Positions 1-8,800 of a DNA stretch of 64,000 nucleotides are shown here, in pieces. How positions within the stretch are numbered: the first letter of the stretch is position 1; each line of letters starts with the position of its first letter. Below the pieces are notes generated by a model, which worked only from the letters and a program-made list of their open reading frames with translations, did not search any database and was not told the DNA's origin. This stretch comes from Intrasporangiaceae bacterium URHB0013 (lineage in GTDB: Bacteria; Actinomycetota; Actinomycetes; Actinomycetales; Dermatophilaceae): contig KK211150.1 in NCBI GenBank assembly GCA_000620545.1, positions 124,001 to 188,000 on the forward strand, written 5' to 3'. A program made the position numbers and the translations under genes.

Positions 1-657
1 CACCTCACGAAGGGGCCACCGCCCCTGCGAGCCGGCGGAGTGCGGATCAGCCTGTGTCACAGACTCCTCCGACCGATCTTGCTCGGAACCACTTGGCGCA
101 GAGCTCGACTCGCCTCCCCGGATCGCGCCGGAGTTCTGCCCGCCCGCCGCCTCGCCTTCCGCGGCCCGGTGGGTCTGGTCGGTGTCATCGACCTTCTCGG
201 CGTCGGCGGCCAACACTGAAACCACACGCGCAGAAAGAGGCTCGGCCACGAGACTCCGCACGAGCGTGGGCTGCGAGCGCTCGGACTCCTCCAGCACGCG
301 CAGCCGGACGCGCTCTGGGTGGTCGGGCAGCTCGAGGTCGGTCCAGACCTTGCCGCTCGTGGCGCGGACGTCGTGCTCGCTGCCGTCGACCAGGGTCACG
401 AGGGCCGAGACCGGACCGAACGCGACGATGCGCGTGCGCGGCTGCCAGTGCACGCCGACGAAGTGGTGCGCCTTGCGCATGCCGCCCTTCGTCAGCACCT
501 CGACGACGTCGTCGAGGTCGCCACCGTCGGCGGCGTCGCTCGCGGCGATCGTGCGCTCGTCGTCCTCGTCCAGGCCGATGAGCAGGTGCATGCCGGGGCC
601 CCCGATGTGCGTCCAGCCTTCGGGGGCCCGGTCGACGACAACGGACGGGCCACTCAC
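1..657 (-). CDS. Hypothetical protein resembling the N-terminal region of FHA-domain proteins (3' end outside window)
   Basis: The frame is open from a GTG at 657 to the window edge, giving 219 codons without a stop, so the C-terminus is missing. The start lies 2 bases after the stop of the upstream PP2C gene, and a GGGGAG sits about 14 bases before it. The visible part has a short beta-rich region with an early GWTHIGGPGMHLLIG stretch, then an acidic segment (DDVVEVLTKGG) and a low-complexity Gly/Ser/Glu tail from about residue 160. This layout resembles the region that precedes the FHA domain in actinobacterial FHA proteins encoded next to PP2C phosphatases. No FHA domain is visible before the sequence ends, so the assignment is an inference from layout and neighbours. 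Reading frame and coupling are well supported; function is not. Confidence 0.6.
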   Translation of the reverse strand, partial: MSGPSVVVDRAPEGWTHIGGPGMHLLIGLDEDDERTIAASDAADGGDLDDVVEVLTKGGMRKAHHFVGVHWQPRTRIVAFGPVSALVTLVDGSEHDVRATSGKVWTDLELPDHPERVRLRVLEESERSQPTLVRSLVAEPLSARVVSVLAADAEKVDDTDQTHRAAEGEAAGGQNSGAIRGGESSSAPSGSEQDRSEESVTQADPHSAGSQGRWPLREV

Positions 658-659
658 GT

Positions 660-1472
660 CTACGACCTGCTCTCCCCTGATGAGCCGTTCACGTTCTCGC
701 GCGGGGTCGTGTCCTCGTCGACGTCGGAGTCGGCGTCCTGGCCCTGCACCGCGACGACGATAGCAGTCACGTTGTCGCGTCCACCGGCTGCGACAGCACG
801 TCGCACGAGCTCGGTCGCCGCCTCGCCCGCGTCGGGGTGGTCGGCGAGGACGGCCTCGATCTCCTCGCGCGTCAGCTCGTTGGACAGTCCGTCGGAGCAG
901 ATGACGAACACCTCCCCCGGGTAGGGCGGGAAGACCCACGTGTCGACCACTCCCATGGGGTCGCGTCCCAGCGACCGCGTGACGACGTTGCGTCCGGGGT
1001 GCCGTTGCGCCTGCTCGGCGGTGATGAGGCCGCGCTCGACGAGCTCCCAGACCTCCGAGTGGTCGGCGGTCACCTGCGAGAGCCGGCCGTCGAGGCAGCG
1101 GTAGACGCGCGAGTCGCCGATGTTGAAGACCGCCCAGTGACGCGATCCGCCGACCGAGACGAGGGCGAGGCCGGCGGCCGTGGTCCCCATGCCGGTCTGC
1201 TCCGGGTGCCGCGCGGCCGAGGCGAGGATGCGCCGGTTGGCCTCGCCGACCTGGGCCACGACGTCGCCGAGCTGGATCACCGGTCGCTCGGCGAGCTCGG
1301 CGACCGTCTCGGCAGCGATCCGGCTCGCGACCTCGCCGGCGGCGTGGCCGCCCATGCCGTCCGCGACGACGTAGACGGTGCCCTCGACACGCGCGGCATC
1401 CTCGTTGTGCTGTCGCACGCGGCCCACGTCGGTCGCCACGCCGGCGGCGATGGCCGGGAACGTCGTGCTCAT
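660..1472 (-). CDS. PP2C-family serine/threonine protein phosphatase
   Basis: A 270-residue protein of the PPM/PP2C family, which removes phosphate from Ser/Thr residues using two metal ions. Family motifs appear in order: an early RQHNEDA, VVADGMGGHAAGE (metal-binding Asp-Gly), GTTAAGLAL, NIGDSRVYR, then VICSDGLSNELT and the final GGRDNVTAIVV. All metal-coordinating Asp positions look intact and there is no membrane segment, so a soluble active enzyme is expected. The start at 1472 is chosen because ATGA overlaps the stop of the upstream gene and the protein then begins directly with MSTTFPAIAAGVATDVG, as usual for the family. A longer reading frame upstream is an out-of-frame shadow of the neighbour. 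It probably opposes a Ser/Thr kinase and acts with the adjacent FHA-type protein. Confidence 0.92.
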   Translation of the reverse strand: MSTTFPAIAAGVATDVGRVRQHNEDAARVEGTVYVVADGMGGHAAGEVASRIAAETVAELAERPVIQLGDVVAQVGEANRRILASAARHPEQTGMGTTAAGLALVSVGGSRHWAVFNIGDSRVYRCLDGRLSQVTADHSEVWELVERGLITAEQAQRHPGRNVVTRSLGRDPMGVVDTWVFPPYPGEVFVICSDGLSNELTREEIEAVLADHPDAGEAATELVRRAVAAGGRDNVTAIVVAVQGQDADSDVDEDTTPRENVNGSSGESRS

Positions 1473-2005
1473 GCGTCCGCGTTCCCGTCGAGCACGACAC
1501 CCGTGTCCACGGGCCGCCCCGCGTCGCTCCACGGGGTGACCCGCACCGTCGTCAGCACCTCGCGGACGAGCTCGTAGTCGGTCACGGCATCTGCCCCGCC
1601 GACCGCGCCGGTCAGCTGGACGAGGTGTGCCCCGGCGCCGGGCGCTCCCGACGTGACGAGGTGGAAGAGGTTGGCCTGCAGGACGGTCTCGACGTCGGCG
1701 TCGGGCCACGTCGCGTCGCACCCGACGAACTGGGCACCTCCGAGGTCGGCGGCATACGGCTCGGAGACGGCACCGCCCCGCGAGGTGGCCATGGAGGCGA
1801 CCTGATCGAGGGAGTCCTCGATGCGGAAGGACGGCCCGCACTGCTTGATGCTGACGACGACGTTCGGCGCGAACGTCCCGTCGCGCGGCAGTCGGGCCGC
1901 CAGCGTCGTGCCCGGTGCGTGCGCCGGCTCCCACCCGTCCGGCACCTCGAGGGCCACGGAGGGCGGGCCCGGGAAGTCGGCGCTCGGGTAGGCGAGGGTG
2001 CTCAT
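1469..2005 (-). CDS. LpqN/LpqT-like hypothetical protein
   Basis: A 178-residue protein without a signal peptide or membrane segment. It starts MSTLAYPSADF and continues with a P-D-G-W segment, an N-V-V-V-S strand and a late VREVLTTVRV strand. This order resembles the LpqN/LpqT fold known from mycobacterial lipoproteins, where the sequence pattern is substrate-like (pdgW...p...f..nv.v). Here the lipobox is absent, so the protein is probably cytoplasmic. It is the first gene of a leftward operon with the PP2C and FHA-type genes (ATGA overlap with the phosphatase), which suggests a role in the same signalling or export-related module. Family assignment is by pattern only and should be treated as tentative. 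Confidence 0.6.
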   Translation of the reverse strand: MSTLAYPSADFPGPPSVALEVPDGWEPAHAPGTTLAARLPRDGTFAPNVVVSIKQCGPSFRIEDSLDQVASMATSRGGAVSEPYAADLGGAQFVGCDATWPDADVETVLQANLFHLVTSGAPGAGAHLVQLTGAVGGADAVTDYELVREVLTTVRVTPWSDAGRPVDTGVVLDGNADA

Positions 2006-2202
2006 GGCTCGTTCCTTTCGGTCGTTCCCGCGGCGGGTCGGGGACGGCGCGGTCAGTCAATCATTCACGGGAAGCCGTGTCAGATCGGCCGAGGCACCGT
2101 CTCGCGCGGTGGCAGCAGCACGGGAACGAGTGCCTGCCGAGCGTACGACGGCACACCGGGCGTCGCGATGGGGAGAGCTCCCCATCATGGGCGCCCGCAC
2201 GG

Positions 2203-3702
2203 TCAGTCCGCCGGCTCGCGCACGGCCCACCAGGCGAGCAGCTTCTCCCGGGCGGCGTCCTTGCCGATGGGACCGTCGTCGAGACGGACCGACAGGAGGA
2301 AGTCGTAGGCCTGGCCCAGGACCGGCCCGGGCCGGATCCCCAGTGCCTCGGCGATCTCGTTGCCGTTGAGCTCCGGTCGCACGCTGGCGAGCTCCTCCTC
2401 GGCGGCAAGACGCGCGATGCGCTTCTCGAGGTCGTCGTACGCGCGGGAGAGGCGCTGTGCCTTGCGGACGTTTCGCGTGGTGCAGTCGGACCGCGTCAGA
2501 CGGTGCAGGCGAGTCAGCAGCGGTCCGGCGTCGTTGACGTAGCGCCGGACGGCCGAGTCGGTCCACTGACCCTCGCCGTAGCCGTGGAAGCGCAGGTGCA
2601 GCTCGACGAGGCGGGCGACCTGCTTGGTCGTGTCCTTGTCGAAGCGCAACGCCTTCATCCGCTTGCTCACGAGCTTGGCGCCGACGAGCTCGTGGTGGTG
2701 GAACGAGACGCCGCCGCCCTCCTCGAAGCGGCGGGTCGCGGGCTTGCCGATGTCGTGCAGCAGGGCTGCGAGGCGCAGCACGAGGTCGGGCCCCGGGACC
2801 GACTCCGGCGGGCCGTCGGCGGGGCCCTCGAGGTCGATGGCCTGCTCGAGGACGATGAGCGAGTGGTCGTAGACGTCCTTGTGCCGGTGGTGCTCGTCGA
2901 GCTCGAGGCGCAGGGCGGGCAGCTCCGGCAGGAAGACGTCGGCGAGGCCCGTGTCGACGAGCAGCGTGAGGCCGAGCCGGGGGCGCGGCGACAGGAGCAG
3001 CTTGACGAGCTCGTCCCGGACGCGCTCCGCGGAGATGATCGAGAGCGTCTCGGCGCGCTCGGCCATGGCGGCCCGCACCTCCGGTGCCACGTCGAAGCCC
3101 AGCTGCGACGCGAAGCGCGCGGCCCGCATCATCCGCAGCGGGTCGTCGGCGAAGGACTCCTCGGGCGCGGCGGGCGTCATGAGCCGCGAACGCACGAGGT
3201 CGGGCAGTCCGCCGTGGACGTCGACGAACTCGAGCTCGGGCAGCCGGATCGCCATGGCGTTGACGGTGAAGTCCCGGCGCACGAGATCGCCCTCGAGGCT
3301 GTCGCCGAACATGACCTCCGGCTTGCGCGACGTCCGGTCGTAGGTGTCGGCGCGGTAGGTCGTGATCTCGATGACGTGCGCGCCCCGGCGCAGCCCGATC
3401 GTGCCGAACTCGCGCCCGATGTCCCAGTGCGCGTCGGCCCAGCCCGCGACGATCGCCAGGATCTCGTCGGGTCTCGCGTCGGACGTGAGGTCGAGGTCCG
3501 GTGAGACCCGCCCGAGGAACGCGTCACGCACCGGCCCACCGACGAGCGCCAGCTGGTGCCCGCTCGCGGCGAACCGTTCCCCGAGCTCGGTGAGCATCGG
3601 CAGGACGGGAGCGAGCCGCGCGATCGCGGCTCGAAGGAGCGGCAGGCCCGCGTCAGCCGGGTCGTGGCCGGCGGCGGACGGCGTGGCGGATCGGTCAGGC
3701 AC
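2203..3702 (-). CDS. cca: CCA tRNA nucleotidyltransferase with HD domain
   Basis: A 499-residue enzyme of the class II nucleotidyltransferase family that adds or repairs the 3' CCA end of tRNA. The polymerase head is near residues 50-80, with GGPVRDAFLG followed by the metal-binding DLDLTSD. The RNA-binding part around residues 150-200 contains RRDFTVNAMA and DPLRMMRAARF. An HD phosphohydrolase motif, LLHDIGKP, with a following FHHHELVG segment, lies near residues 310-340. Length and layout match actinobacterial CCA enzymes (PcnA in mycobacteria). It is transcribed leftward and divergently from the nudix gene, the usual arrangement at this locus. The 197-base gap to the next leftward gene contains no recognisable gene. 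Confidence 0.95.
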   Translation of the reverse strand: MPDRSATPSAAGHDPADAGLPLLRAAIARLAPVLPMLTELGERFAASGHQLALVGGPVRDAFLGRVSPDLDLTSDARPDEILAIVAGWADAHWDIGREFGTIGLRRGAHVIEITTYRADTYDRTSRKPEVMFGDSLEGDLVRRDFTVNAMAIRLPELEFVDVHGGLPDLVRSRLMTPAAPEESFADDPLRMMRAARFASQLGFDVAPEVRAAMAERAETLSIISAERVRDELVKLLLSPRPRLGLTLLVDTGLADVFLPELPALRLELDEHHRHKDVYDHSLIVLEQAIDLEGPADGPPESVPGPDLVLRLAALLHDIGKPATRRFEEGGGVSFHHHELVGAKLVSKRMKALRFDKDTTKQVARLVELHLRFHGYGEGQWTDSAVRRYVNDAGPLLTRLHRLTRSDCTTRNVRKAQRLSRAYDDLEKRIARLAAEEELASVRPELNGNEIAEALGIRPGPVLGQAYDFLLSVRLDDGPIGKDAAREKLLAWWAVREPAD

Positions 3703-3845
3703 CCCCCCAGCCTAGTGAGCGATCGTCGGGCTCCCGAGGGCGTGTGCGGCTGCGGCCGTCCCCCGCGGCGTGCCCTCGGACGCGCCCGTCTGCACTCCGG
3801 GTGCGGGGCCGCCTCGACGACGAGAGAGGCGCGGGCCCCGCCCGT

Positions 3846-3851
3846 TATGGT
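3846..3851 (+). promoter_or_regulatory. Putative -10 element for a leaderless nudix transcript
   Basis: TATGGT lies 6 bases before the GTG at 3858. No Shine-Dalgarno sequence is visible between them. The same geometry is seen upstream of the gene at 14359, and leaderless mRNAs are common in Actinobacteria. Confidence 0.45.
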
Positions 3852-3857
3852 GGCGAT

Positions 3858-4343
3858 GTGAGTGCGCAGCCCGTCCCCAGCCCCGTGCCGGGGAGGCGTC
3901 TGCCCGCCGTCGAGGAGCGTTCCGCCGGGGGCATCGTCGTGGACGTGCGGGAGGGTCTGGCACTCATCGCGATCATCGCCCGGCGCAACCGGGCCGGACG
4001 CGTCGAGTGGTGCCTGCCCAAGGGGCACGTCGAGCCCGGCGAGACGCTCGTCGAGACGGCAGCCCGCGAGGTCGCCGAGGAGACGGGGATCGTGGGCCGC
4101 GTGCTCGTCGAGCTCGGCACGATCGACTACTGGTTCGCGACGTCCAACAAGCGCGTCCACAAGTTCGTGCACCACTACCTGCTCGAGGCGACGGGTGGAG
4201 AGCTCTCCATCGAGAACGACCCCGACCACGAGGCCATCGACGTCGCCTGGATGCGGCTCGACGAGGTGCACCGCAGGCTCACCTTCCCCAACGAGCGCCG
4301 CATCGCGCAGGCGGCGTGGAACCGGCTGGCGGGGACGGCGTGA
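3858..4343 (+). CDS. Nudix hydrolase (MutT4-like position)
   Basis: A 161-residue nudix-family hydrolase that would cleave a nucleoside diphosphate linked to another group. The nudix box is visible as GHVEPGET...AAREVAEETGI around residues 55-75, with all catalytic glutamates present, and is preceded by EWCLPKG. The start is the GTG at 3858, which gives VSAQPVPSP; upstream ATGs would add an arginine-rich stretch with no conservation signs. In mycobacteria the same position, divergent from the CCA enzyme and upstream of the DUF6049/MurJ-type genes, is held by mutT4. The stop overlaps the GTG of the next gene (GTGA), so translation is coupled. The true substrate cannot be told from sequence. 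Confidence 0.9.
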   Translation: MSAQPVPSPVPGRRLPAVEERSAGGIVVDVREGLALIAIIARRNRAGRVEWCLPKGHVEPGETLVETAAREVAEETGIVGRVLVELGTIDYWFATSNKRVHKFVHHYLLEATGGELSIENDPDHEAIDVAWMRLDEVHRRLTFPNERRIAQAAWNRLAGTA

Positions 4344-6787
4344 TCCTTCGAAGGTCGCGGCGTCCGGACACCAACGGGCGTCGCGCGACCCGCCTCGCTC
4401 GCCACCTGACCGCCACGGCGACCACACTCGCCGCAGTGGGGATGACGATCGGCGGGACCCTGACGAGCGCCACGTCGTCCACGGCCGCCCCGAACACGTA
4501 TGCCGCCGGGTCCCTCACCGCCGCAGCCCACCGTCCCGCGGTCGTCCCCGCCAAGGACGTCGCCGTCATCGTGCTCGACACGCTGTCACCTGCCGTGGTG
4601 GGCCCGGGCAAGGACGTGACGATCACCGGGACGGTCACGGCTCCGCTGACGGGCCCGCTCTCGGGGCCTGAGATCCGGGTCGTGCGCGGCGACGTGACGG
4701 TCAACCAGCGGGCCGCGCTCGACAGCTGGGCCTCCGGCCGCACGGACACCTCCGGTCCGACGGTGGGCACGACACCCCTCGCCACCGTCGCGGCCGGCCA
4801 GACGCGTCCTTTCACCGCCGCCGTCCCCTGGGAACGGCTGCGATCCGACGACGCGTTCGCGGCGCTGCCGATCTCGGTGGAGGTCGTGCAGCAGGGCGCG
4901 AGCGAGCCCACCGGCATGGTCCGGACCTTCATCGCGTGGAACCCGCGCAAGGAGTACGTCCCCCTCAAGGTCGCCACCGTCCTGCCCGTGACCCTCGACC
5001 CACAGGTCGACCTCTTCTCCCGGAGCGACGTCGTCCGGGAGGCGGCCTGGCAGAAGGCCATCGGCCCCGACTCGCGCGTGGTCCGCATCATCGAGGGCAG
5101 CCGCGGCACGCCCGTCAGCCTCGCCGTCGATCCCTCCGTGCTCGGTCCCGACGCGGGGTCCGGCTCCGGGGCGGTCAGCCCCACGCCCACCGGGACCGCC
5201 ACGTCCGGCGGTTCGGCCACGCCCACCCCGTCGCCCTCCGGCAGCCCCACCTCCGGCAGCCCCACCTCCGGGACTCCCGACCCGTCGCGGACCTCCGGCA
5301 CGACCGGCACGCCCGCCCCCGGGAGCTCGACGAGCACTCCCGCTCCCGGCGGGGCGACCCCCGCGCCGACGACGACGTCCTCGCCGCCCGGCGGCGCGCC
5401 GTCCGAGGCCACGCTCGCCATCGCTCGCCTCGGCGACGCGCTCGTCAGGCAGCTGAGCGGCCGCAGCGTCTGGGCGCTGCCCTACGCCGATGCCGACATC
5501 GCCGCCACCGTCGGCATCGACCCGGCGAACGCCCTCGTGCGCGACCTCGTCAGCCGCGCCACCACGCTTGCGGCACGCCTGGACGAGCCGGCGCGGGCCG
5601 ACATCGTGTGGCCCGTCGACGGGCTGATGCCGCCCGGCCGCGAGCAGGGCATCAGGACGCTGCTGTCCGGTACCGCCGTGAAGAAGGCCGCCGGCATCGT
5701 CATCAGCGCCGCCGCGGTGACGAGGCCGACGGCCTACACCCCGACCGCGCGCCGGGTCACGCCCAGCGGGACCCGCCTGCTCGCATACGACACCCGACTG
5801 TCGGCGCTGCTGCCCAGGCGCAGCGACCCCAGCCCCGTCCTGTCGGTGCAGCGCTACCTCGCCGAGACGCTCGTGCTGCTCGGCGAGCGCGCCGGCACGC
5901 CGCGCTCCGTGCTCGTCACGGGAGCACGGACGTACGACCCCGACGCGGCGGGCCTGGCCACCTTCCTCTCCGCCACGGCGAGCGCACCCTGGCTCGAGAC
6001 CGTCGACGCGGCGTCGCTGCTCAGCGACAGCGGCAACGACAAGGCCGTGCCGCAGACCAGGCCGACGACGGCCGTCGCCTCCGCCGCACCACCACCCGTG
6101 CTCAACGCACGCCGGCTCGGGCGGATGGCCGACCAACGCGACACCCTGCTCAGCGTCTCCTCCGTCCTGCGCGACGGCGAGGAGTTCGAGCGCACCCACC
6201 GCGAGGTGCTGGACGCCCTCGCGGGCTCGCGGTGGCGCTGGAACCCGGCGGGGTGGGTCACGCTGGCCAACTCCGTGGACGCCGACATCAAGGCCGCGAC
6301 GAGCGCGATCCGGGTCGTGCCGCGCACGAGCACGATCAACCTGCTCGCCGAGAACGGCACGCTGCGCATCACCGTCGAGAACGGCCTCGACTACACCGTC
6401 GAGGACATCCGCCTGAAGCTCGTCCCGGACAACCCCCGCATCCGCATCGTGGAGCAGCCCGGCCCCGTCACCATCGGACCCTCCTCGCGCACCAACGTGC
6501 CCGTCGAGGTCGCCGCCGTCGCCGCCGGCCGGGCCGAGATCCGCGCCTTCCTCACCACCGCCGACGGCACCCGCATCGGGTCCGCCGCCACCATCCCCGT
6601 GGCGGCCAACCCCCTCGACACGGCCATCTACTGGGTCGGCGGCGTCCTCGTCGGACTCGTCCTGCTCGCCGGCGTGGTCCGCGCCGTCGTCAAGGGCACC
6701 TCGCGCGTCGACGAGATCGCCGACATCGAGGCCGTGACCGCGGCACACGAGGCGCTCGGCGATTCGGACGACCGGGATCGCGTCTGA
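4340..6787 (+). CDS. DUF6049-family exported membrane-anchored protein
   Basis: An 815-residue protein. After a basic N-terminus (RRSRRPDTNGRR) there is a signal-peptide-like hydrophobic stretch ending near SSTAAPN. An extracytoplasmic region follows, interrupted by a Ser/Thr/Pro/Gly-rich low-complexity linker around residues 275-355. One C-terminal transmembrane helix (IYWVGGVLVGLVLLAGVV) precedes a short acidic cytoplasmic tail. The layout matches the conserved actinobacterial protein encoded between mutT4 and murJ (Rv3909 in mycobacteria), whose function is unknown but whose position suggests a cell-envelope role. The GTG at 4340 overlaps the nudix stop. The next gene is the pseudokinase, with no flippase gene in between, which is unusual. 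Confidence 0.85.
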   Translation: MILRRSRRPDTNGRRATRLARHLTATATTLAAVGMTIGGTLTSATSSTAAPNTYAAGSLTAAAHRPAVVPAKDVAVIVLDTLSPAVVGPGKDVTITGTVTAPLTGPLSGPEIRVVRGDVTVNQRAALDSWASGRTDTSGPTVGTTPLATVAAGQTRPFTAAVPWERLRSDDAFAALPISVEVVQQGASEPTGMVRTFIAWNPRKEYVPLKVATVLPVTLDPQVDLFSRSDVVREAAWQKAIGPDSRVVRIIEGSRGTPVSLAVDPSVLGPDAGSGSGAVSPTPTGTATSGGSATPTPSPSGSPTSGSPTSGTPDPSRTSGTTGTPAPGSSTSTPAPGGATPAPTTTSSPPGGAPSEATLAIARLGDALVRQLSGRSVWALPYADADIAATVGIDPANALVRDLVSRATTLAARLDEPARADIVWPVDGLMPPGREQGIRTLLSGTAVKKAAGIVISAAAVTRPTAYTPTARRVTPSGTRLLAYDTRLSALLPRRSDPSPVLSVQRYLAETLVLLGERAGTPRSVLVTGARTYDPDAAGLATFLSATASAPWLETVDAASLLSDSGNDKAVPQTRPTTAVASAAPPPVLNARRLGRMADQRDTLLSVSSVLRDGEEFERTHREVLDALAGSRWRWNPAGWVTLANSVDADIKAATSAIRVVPRTSTINLLAENGTLRITVENGLDYTVEDIRLKLVPDNPRIRIVEQPGPVTIGPSSRTNVPVEVAAVAAGRAEIRAFLTTADGTRIGSAATIPVAANPLDTAIYWVGGVLVGLVLLAGVVRAVVKGTSRVDEIADIEAVTAAHEALGDSDDRDRV

Positions 6788-6851
6788 GTCGGCCTAGGAT
6801 GGGGGCCGAGCCACGCATCCGCGCATGACATGACGAGGGAGGGTGACGCAC

Positions 6852-8798
6852 GTGCAGGGAGTCGGACCCGGTTCCGTCCTGGGCGGCCGCTACGCGGTCA
6901 CGCTGCGCACCTCCGAGGGCGCCCACCACGAACGTTGGCGAGCCAGCGACCACACCCTCGAGCGCGAGGTCGTGCTCGTCTGCTTCCCCGCCGGCTCGTC
7001 GGTGGCGGCGGCTGCGCTCGATGCCGCCCGGCGAGCCGCCGGCGTGGAGGACTCCCGCCTCGTGCGGGTCCTCGACGTGGGCACCGACCAGGGCGTCGGC
7101 TTCATCGTCGAGGAGCCCCTCACCGGCGCCATGCCCCTCTCGCACCTGCTCCAGAGCGGTGGCCTTCCACCTGACGAGGTGCGTCGCCTCACGGGTGAGG
7201 CCGCCACGGCCCTCGACAAGGCGAGTCATCGCGGCCTGCACCACCTCGCCCTGTCCCCGAGCTCGCTGCTTCGCATGTCCGACGGCGGCGTCAAGGTGCG
7301 CGGGCTCGCCACGGAGGCCGCCCTCACCGACGCCGACCGCCTCTCCGACGAGCGGGCCTCCCGCGCCGACGCCGTCGGGCTCGTCAAGATCGCGTATGCC
7401 GGGCTCACCGGTCGCTGGCCCATGGTGCCCGTCGACGACGGGCTGATCCCGGCGGGCGCGCCTGTCGGACTCGAGCCCGCCCCCACCATCGTCGGTGGCG
7501 TGGCGGCTCCCTCGGAGATCGCCGTCGGTGTGCCCAACGACCTCGACCTCATCTGCCGCATGACCCTCGGCAGCGGCCGGCGCGGGCCGGTGTCGCCCGG
7601 CGACCTCGCACTGCAGATCGCGCCCTGGCCCGCCGAGCAGGCGACGTCCGACGGCGCCACGGGCACGGGCACGGGCCTGCGCGGCCGTGGTGACCGCGAG
7701 TCGCTCGAGCCGACGCGCGTCATGCCGTCGGTGGGCGCCGGTGCCGCGTCGACCGGCGCCGTCGCCGCGGGTGCTGCCGGGGCCACCTCGTTCTCCGGTG
7801 CCGCCACCGACCGGAGCCAGGCCAGCACAATGTTCGTCGACAGCCTCGCCGAGGCATCCGCGCCCCCGCGAGACGCCGCCACCGAGCGCCTCTCGGGCGG
7901 CATGGCCGCGGCCGGTGCCGCAGCCGCGGCGGCCGCCGGAGTCGCCGGCGCCATCGGTGGCAAGGTCGGGTCGTTCGCCCGGGCAGCGGCGGACAAGGCG
8001 GCAGCCCGAGCCGCCGAGCGCCGCTCGTCCCACGAGGACGAGTTCGACGGCGAGGACATCGGGCTGGGAGACGCGCTGGACGAGGCCCCCTCGACCCAAC
8101 TGGAGCCACCGCTGCCGGTCTTCGGCCGCGAAGCCCCGGAGGGGCCCAGCGGTGCCCAGTCGCGCATCGCCCTCGCGATCGTCGGGGTGCTCGTGCTCGT
8201 CGCGCTGTTCATCGGCATCAGCAACGTGATGAAGATCGGCCAGCACGACGGGCCCGCCACGGCCGTGACCGTGACGAAGACCCGCGCCCCGAGCGCCACG
8301 CAGCCCCAGGGCACGGCCACACAGGCACCGCCGACCGCCACCCAGGCGCCCCCCGCGGAGTCGGTGTCGATCGTCGGCGGCACGGGCTTCGACCCCGAGG
8401 ACGGCAACGAGGCCGACCAGAACGTCAAGCTCACCCATGACGGCGACACGAGCTCCGAGTGGCGCTCGCGCTGGTACGGCACCTCCTCGTTCAACGGCAA
8501 CAAGGACGGCGTCGGGGTCCTGCTCGAGCTCAGCGAGCCGACCTCCGTCAAGGAGGTCGAGCTCGTGCTCGGCGCCAAGCAGAACGTCACCGTCTACGCC
8601 ACCGACTCGGACTCCACCGACTCGCTCGACGGTGCCCAGAAGATCGGCTCGGCGAAGAACGCCGACGGCACCGTCGTCATCAAGGCCGACGAGAAGCTAG
8701 AGCCGAGCAGCAAGATCCTCGTCCTCGTCACGAAGGCGGCGCCCGCCGAGGCCGACAACCACTACCGCGCGCAGATCCGCGAAGTGACGGTGCGCTGA
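6852..8798 (+). CDS. Membrane-anchored pseudokinase with C-terminal discoidin-like domain (MurJ-associated type)
   Basis: A 648-residue protein with a kinase-like fold in residues 1-260. The catalytic features are lost: no VAVK lysine, HHLAL in place of HRD, and VRGLA in place of DFG. An Ala-rich linker follows, then one membrane helix (IALAIVGVLVLVALFIGI), a Thr/Pro linker and a C-terminal beta-sandwich containing DGDTSSEWRSRWYG, typical of the extracytoplasmic domain in mycobacterial MviN. In that protein a pseudokinase of this kind binds the FHA protein FhaA when phosphorylated and restrains peptidoglycan synthesis. Here it stands alone without the flippase part. The GTG at 6852 is preferred over 6843 because GAGGGAGG at 6835-6842 is 9 bases away from 6852 but touches 6843. 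Confidence 0.82.
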   Translation: MQGVGPGSVLGGRYAVTLRTSEGAHHERWRASDHTLEREVVLVCFPAGSSVAAAALDAARRAAGVEDSRLVRVLDVGTDQGVGFIVEEPLTGAMPLSHLLQSGGLPPDEVRRLTGEAATALDKASHRGLHHLALSPSSLLRMSDGGVKVRGLATEAALTDADRLSDERASRADAVGLVKIAYAGLTGRWPMVPVDDGLIPAGAPVGLEPAPTIVGGVAAPSEIAVGVPNDLDLICRMTLGSGRRGPVSPGDLALQIAPWPAEQATSDGATGTGTGLRGRGDRESLEPTRVMPSVGAGAASTGAVAAGAAGATSFSGAATDRSQASTMFVDSLAEASAPPRDAATERLSGGMAAAGAAAAAAAGVAGAIGGKVGSFARAAADKAAARAAERRSSHEDEFDGEDIGLGDALDEAPSTQLEPPLPVFGREAPEGPSGAQSRIALAIVGVLVLVALFIGISNVMKIGQHDGPATAVTVTKTRAPSATQPQGTATQAPPTATQAPPAESVSIVGGTGFDPEDGNEADQNVKLTHDGDTSSEWRSRWYGTSSFNGNKDGVGVLLELSEPTSVKEVELVLGAKQNVTVYATDSDSTDSLDGAQKIGSAKNADGTVVIKADEKLEPSSKILVLVTKAAPAEADNHYRAQIREVTVR

Positions 8799-8800
8799 CC

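Noticed and set aside
1473-2060. Extension of the PP2C frame upstream of 1472
   Set aside because: Arg-rich shadow of the LpqN-like gene; the phosphatase domain begins at MSTTFPAIAAG.
3770-4339. N-terminal continuation of the DUF6049 frame
   Set aside because: It overlaps the nudix gene in another frame; the GTG at 4340 with signal peptide is the sensible start.
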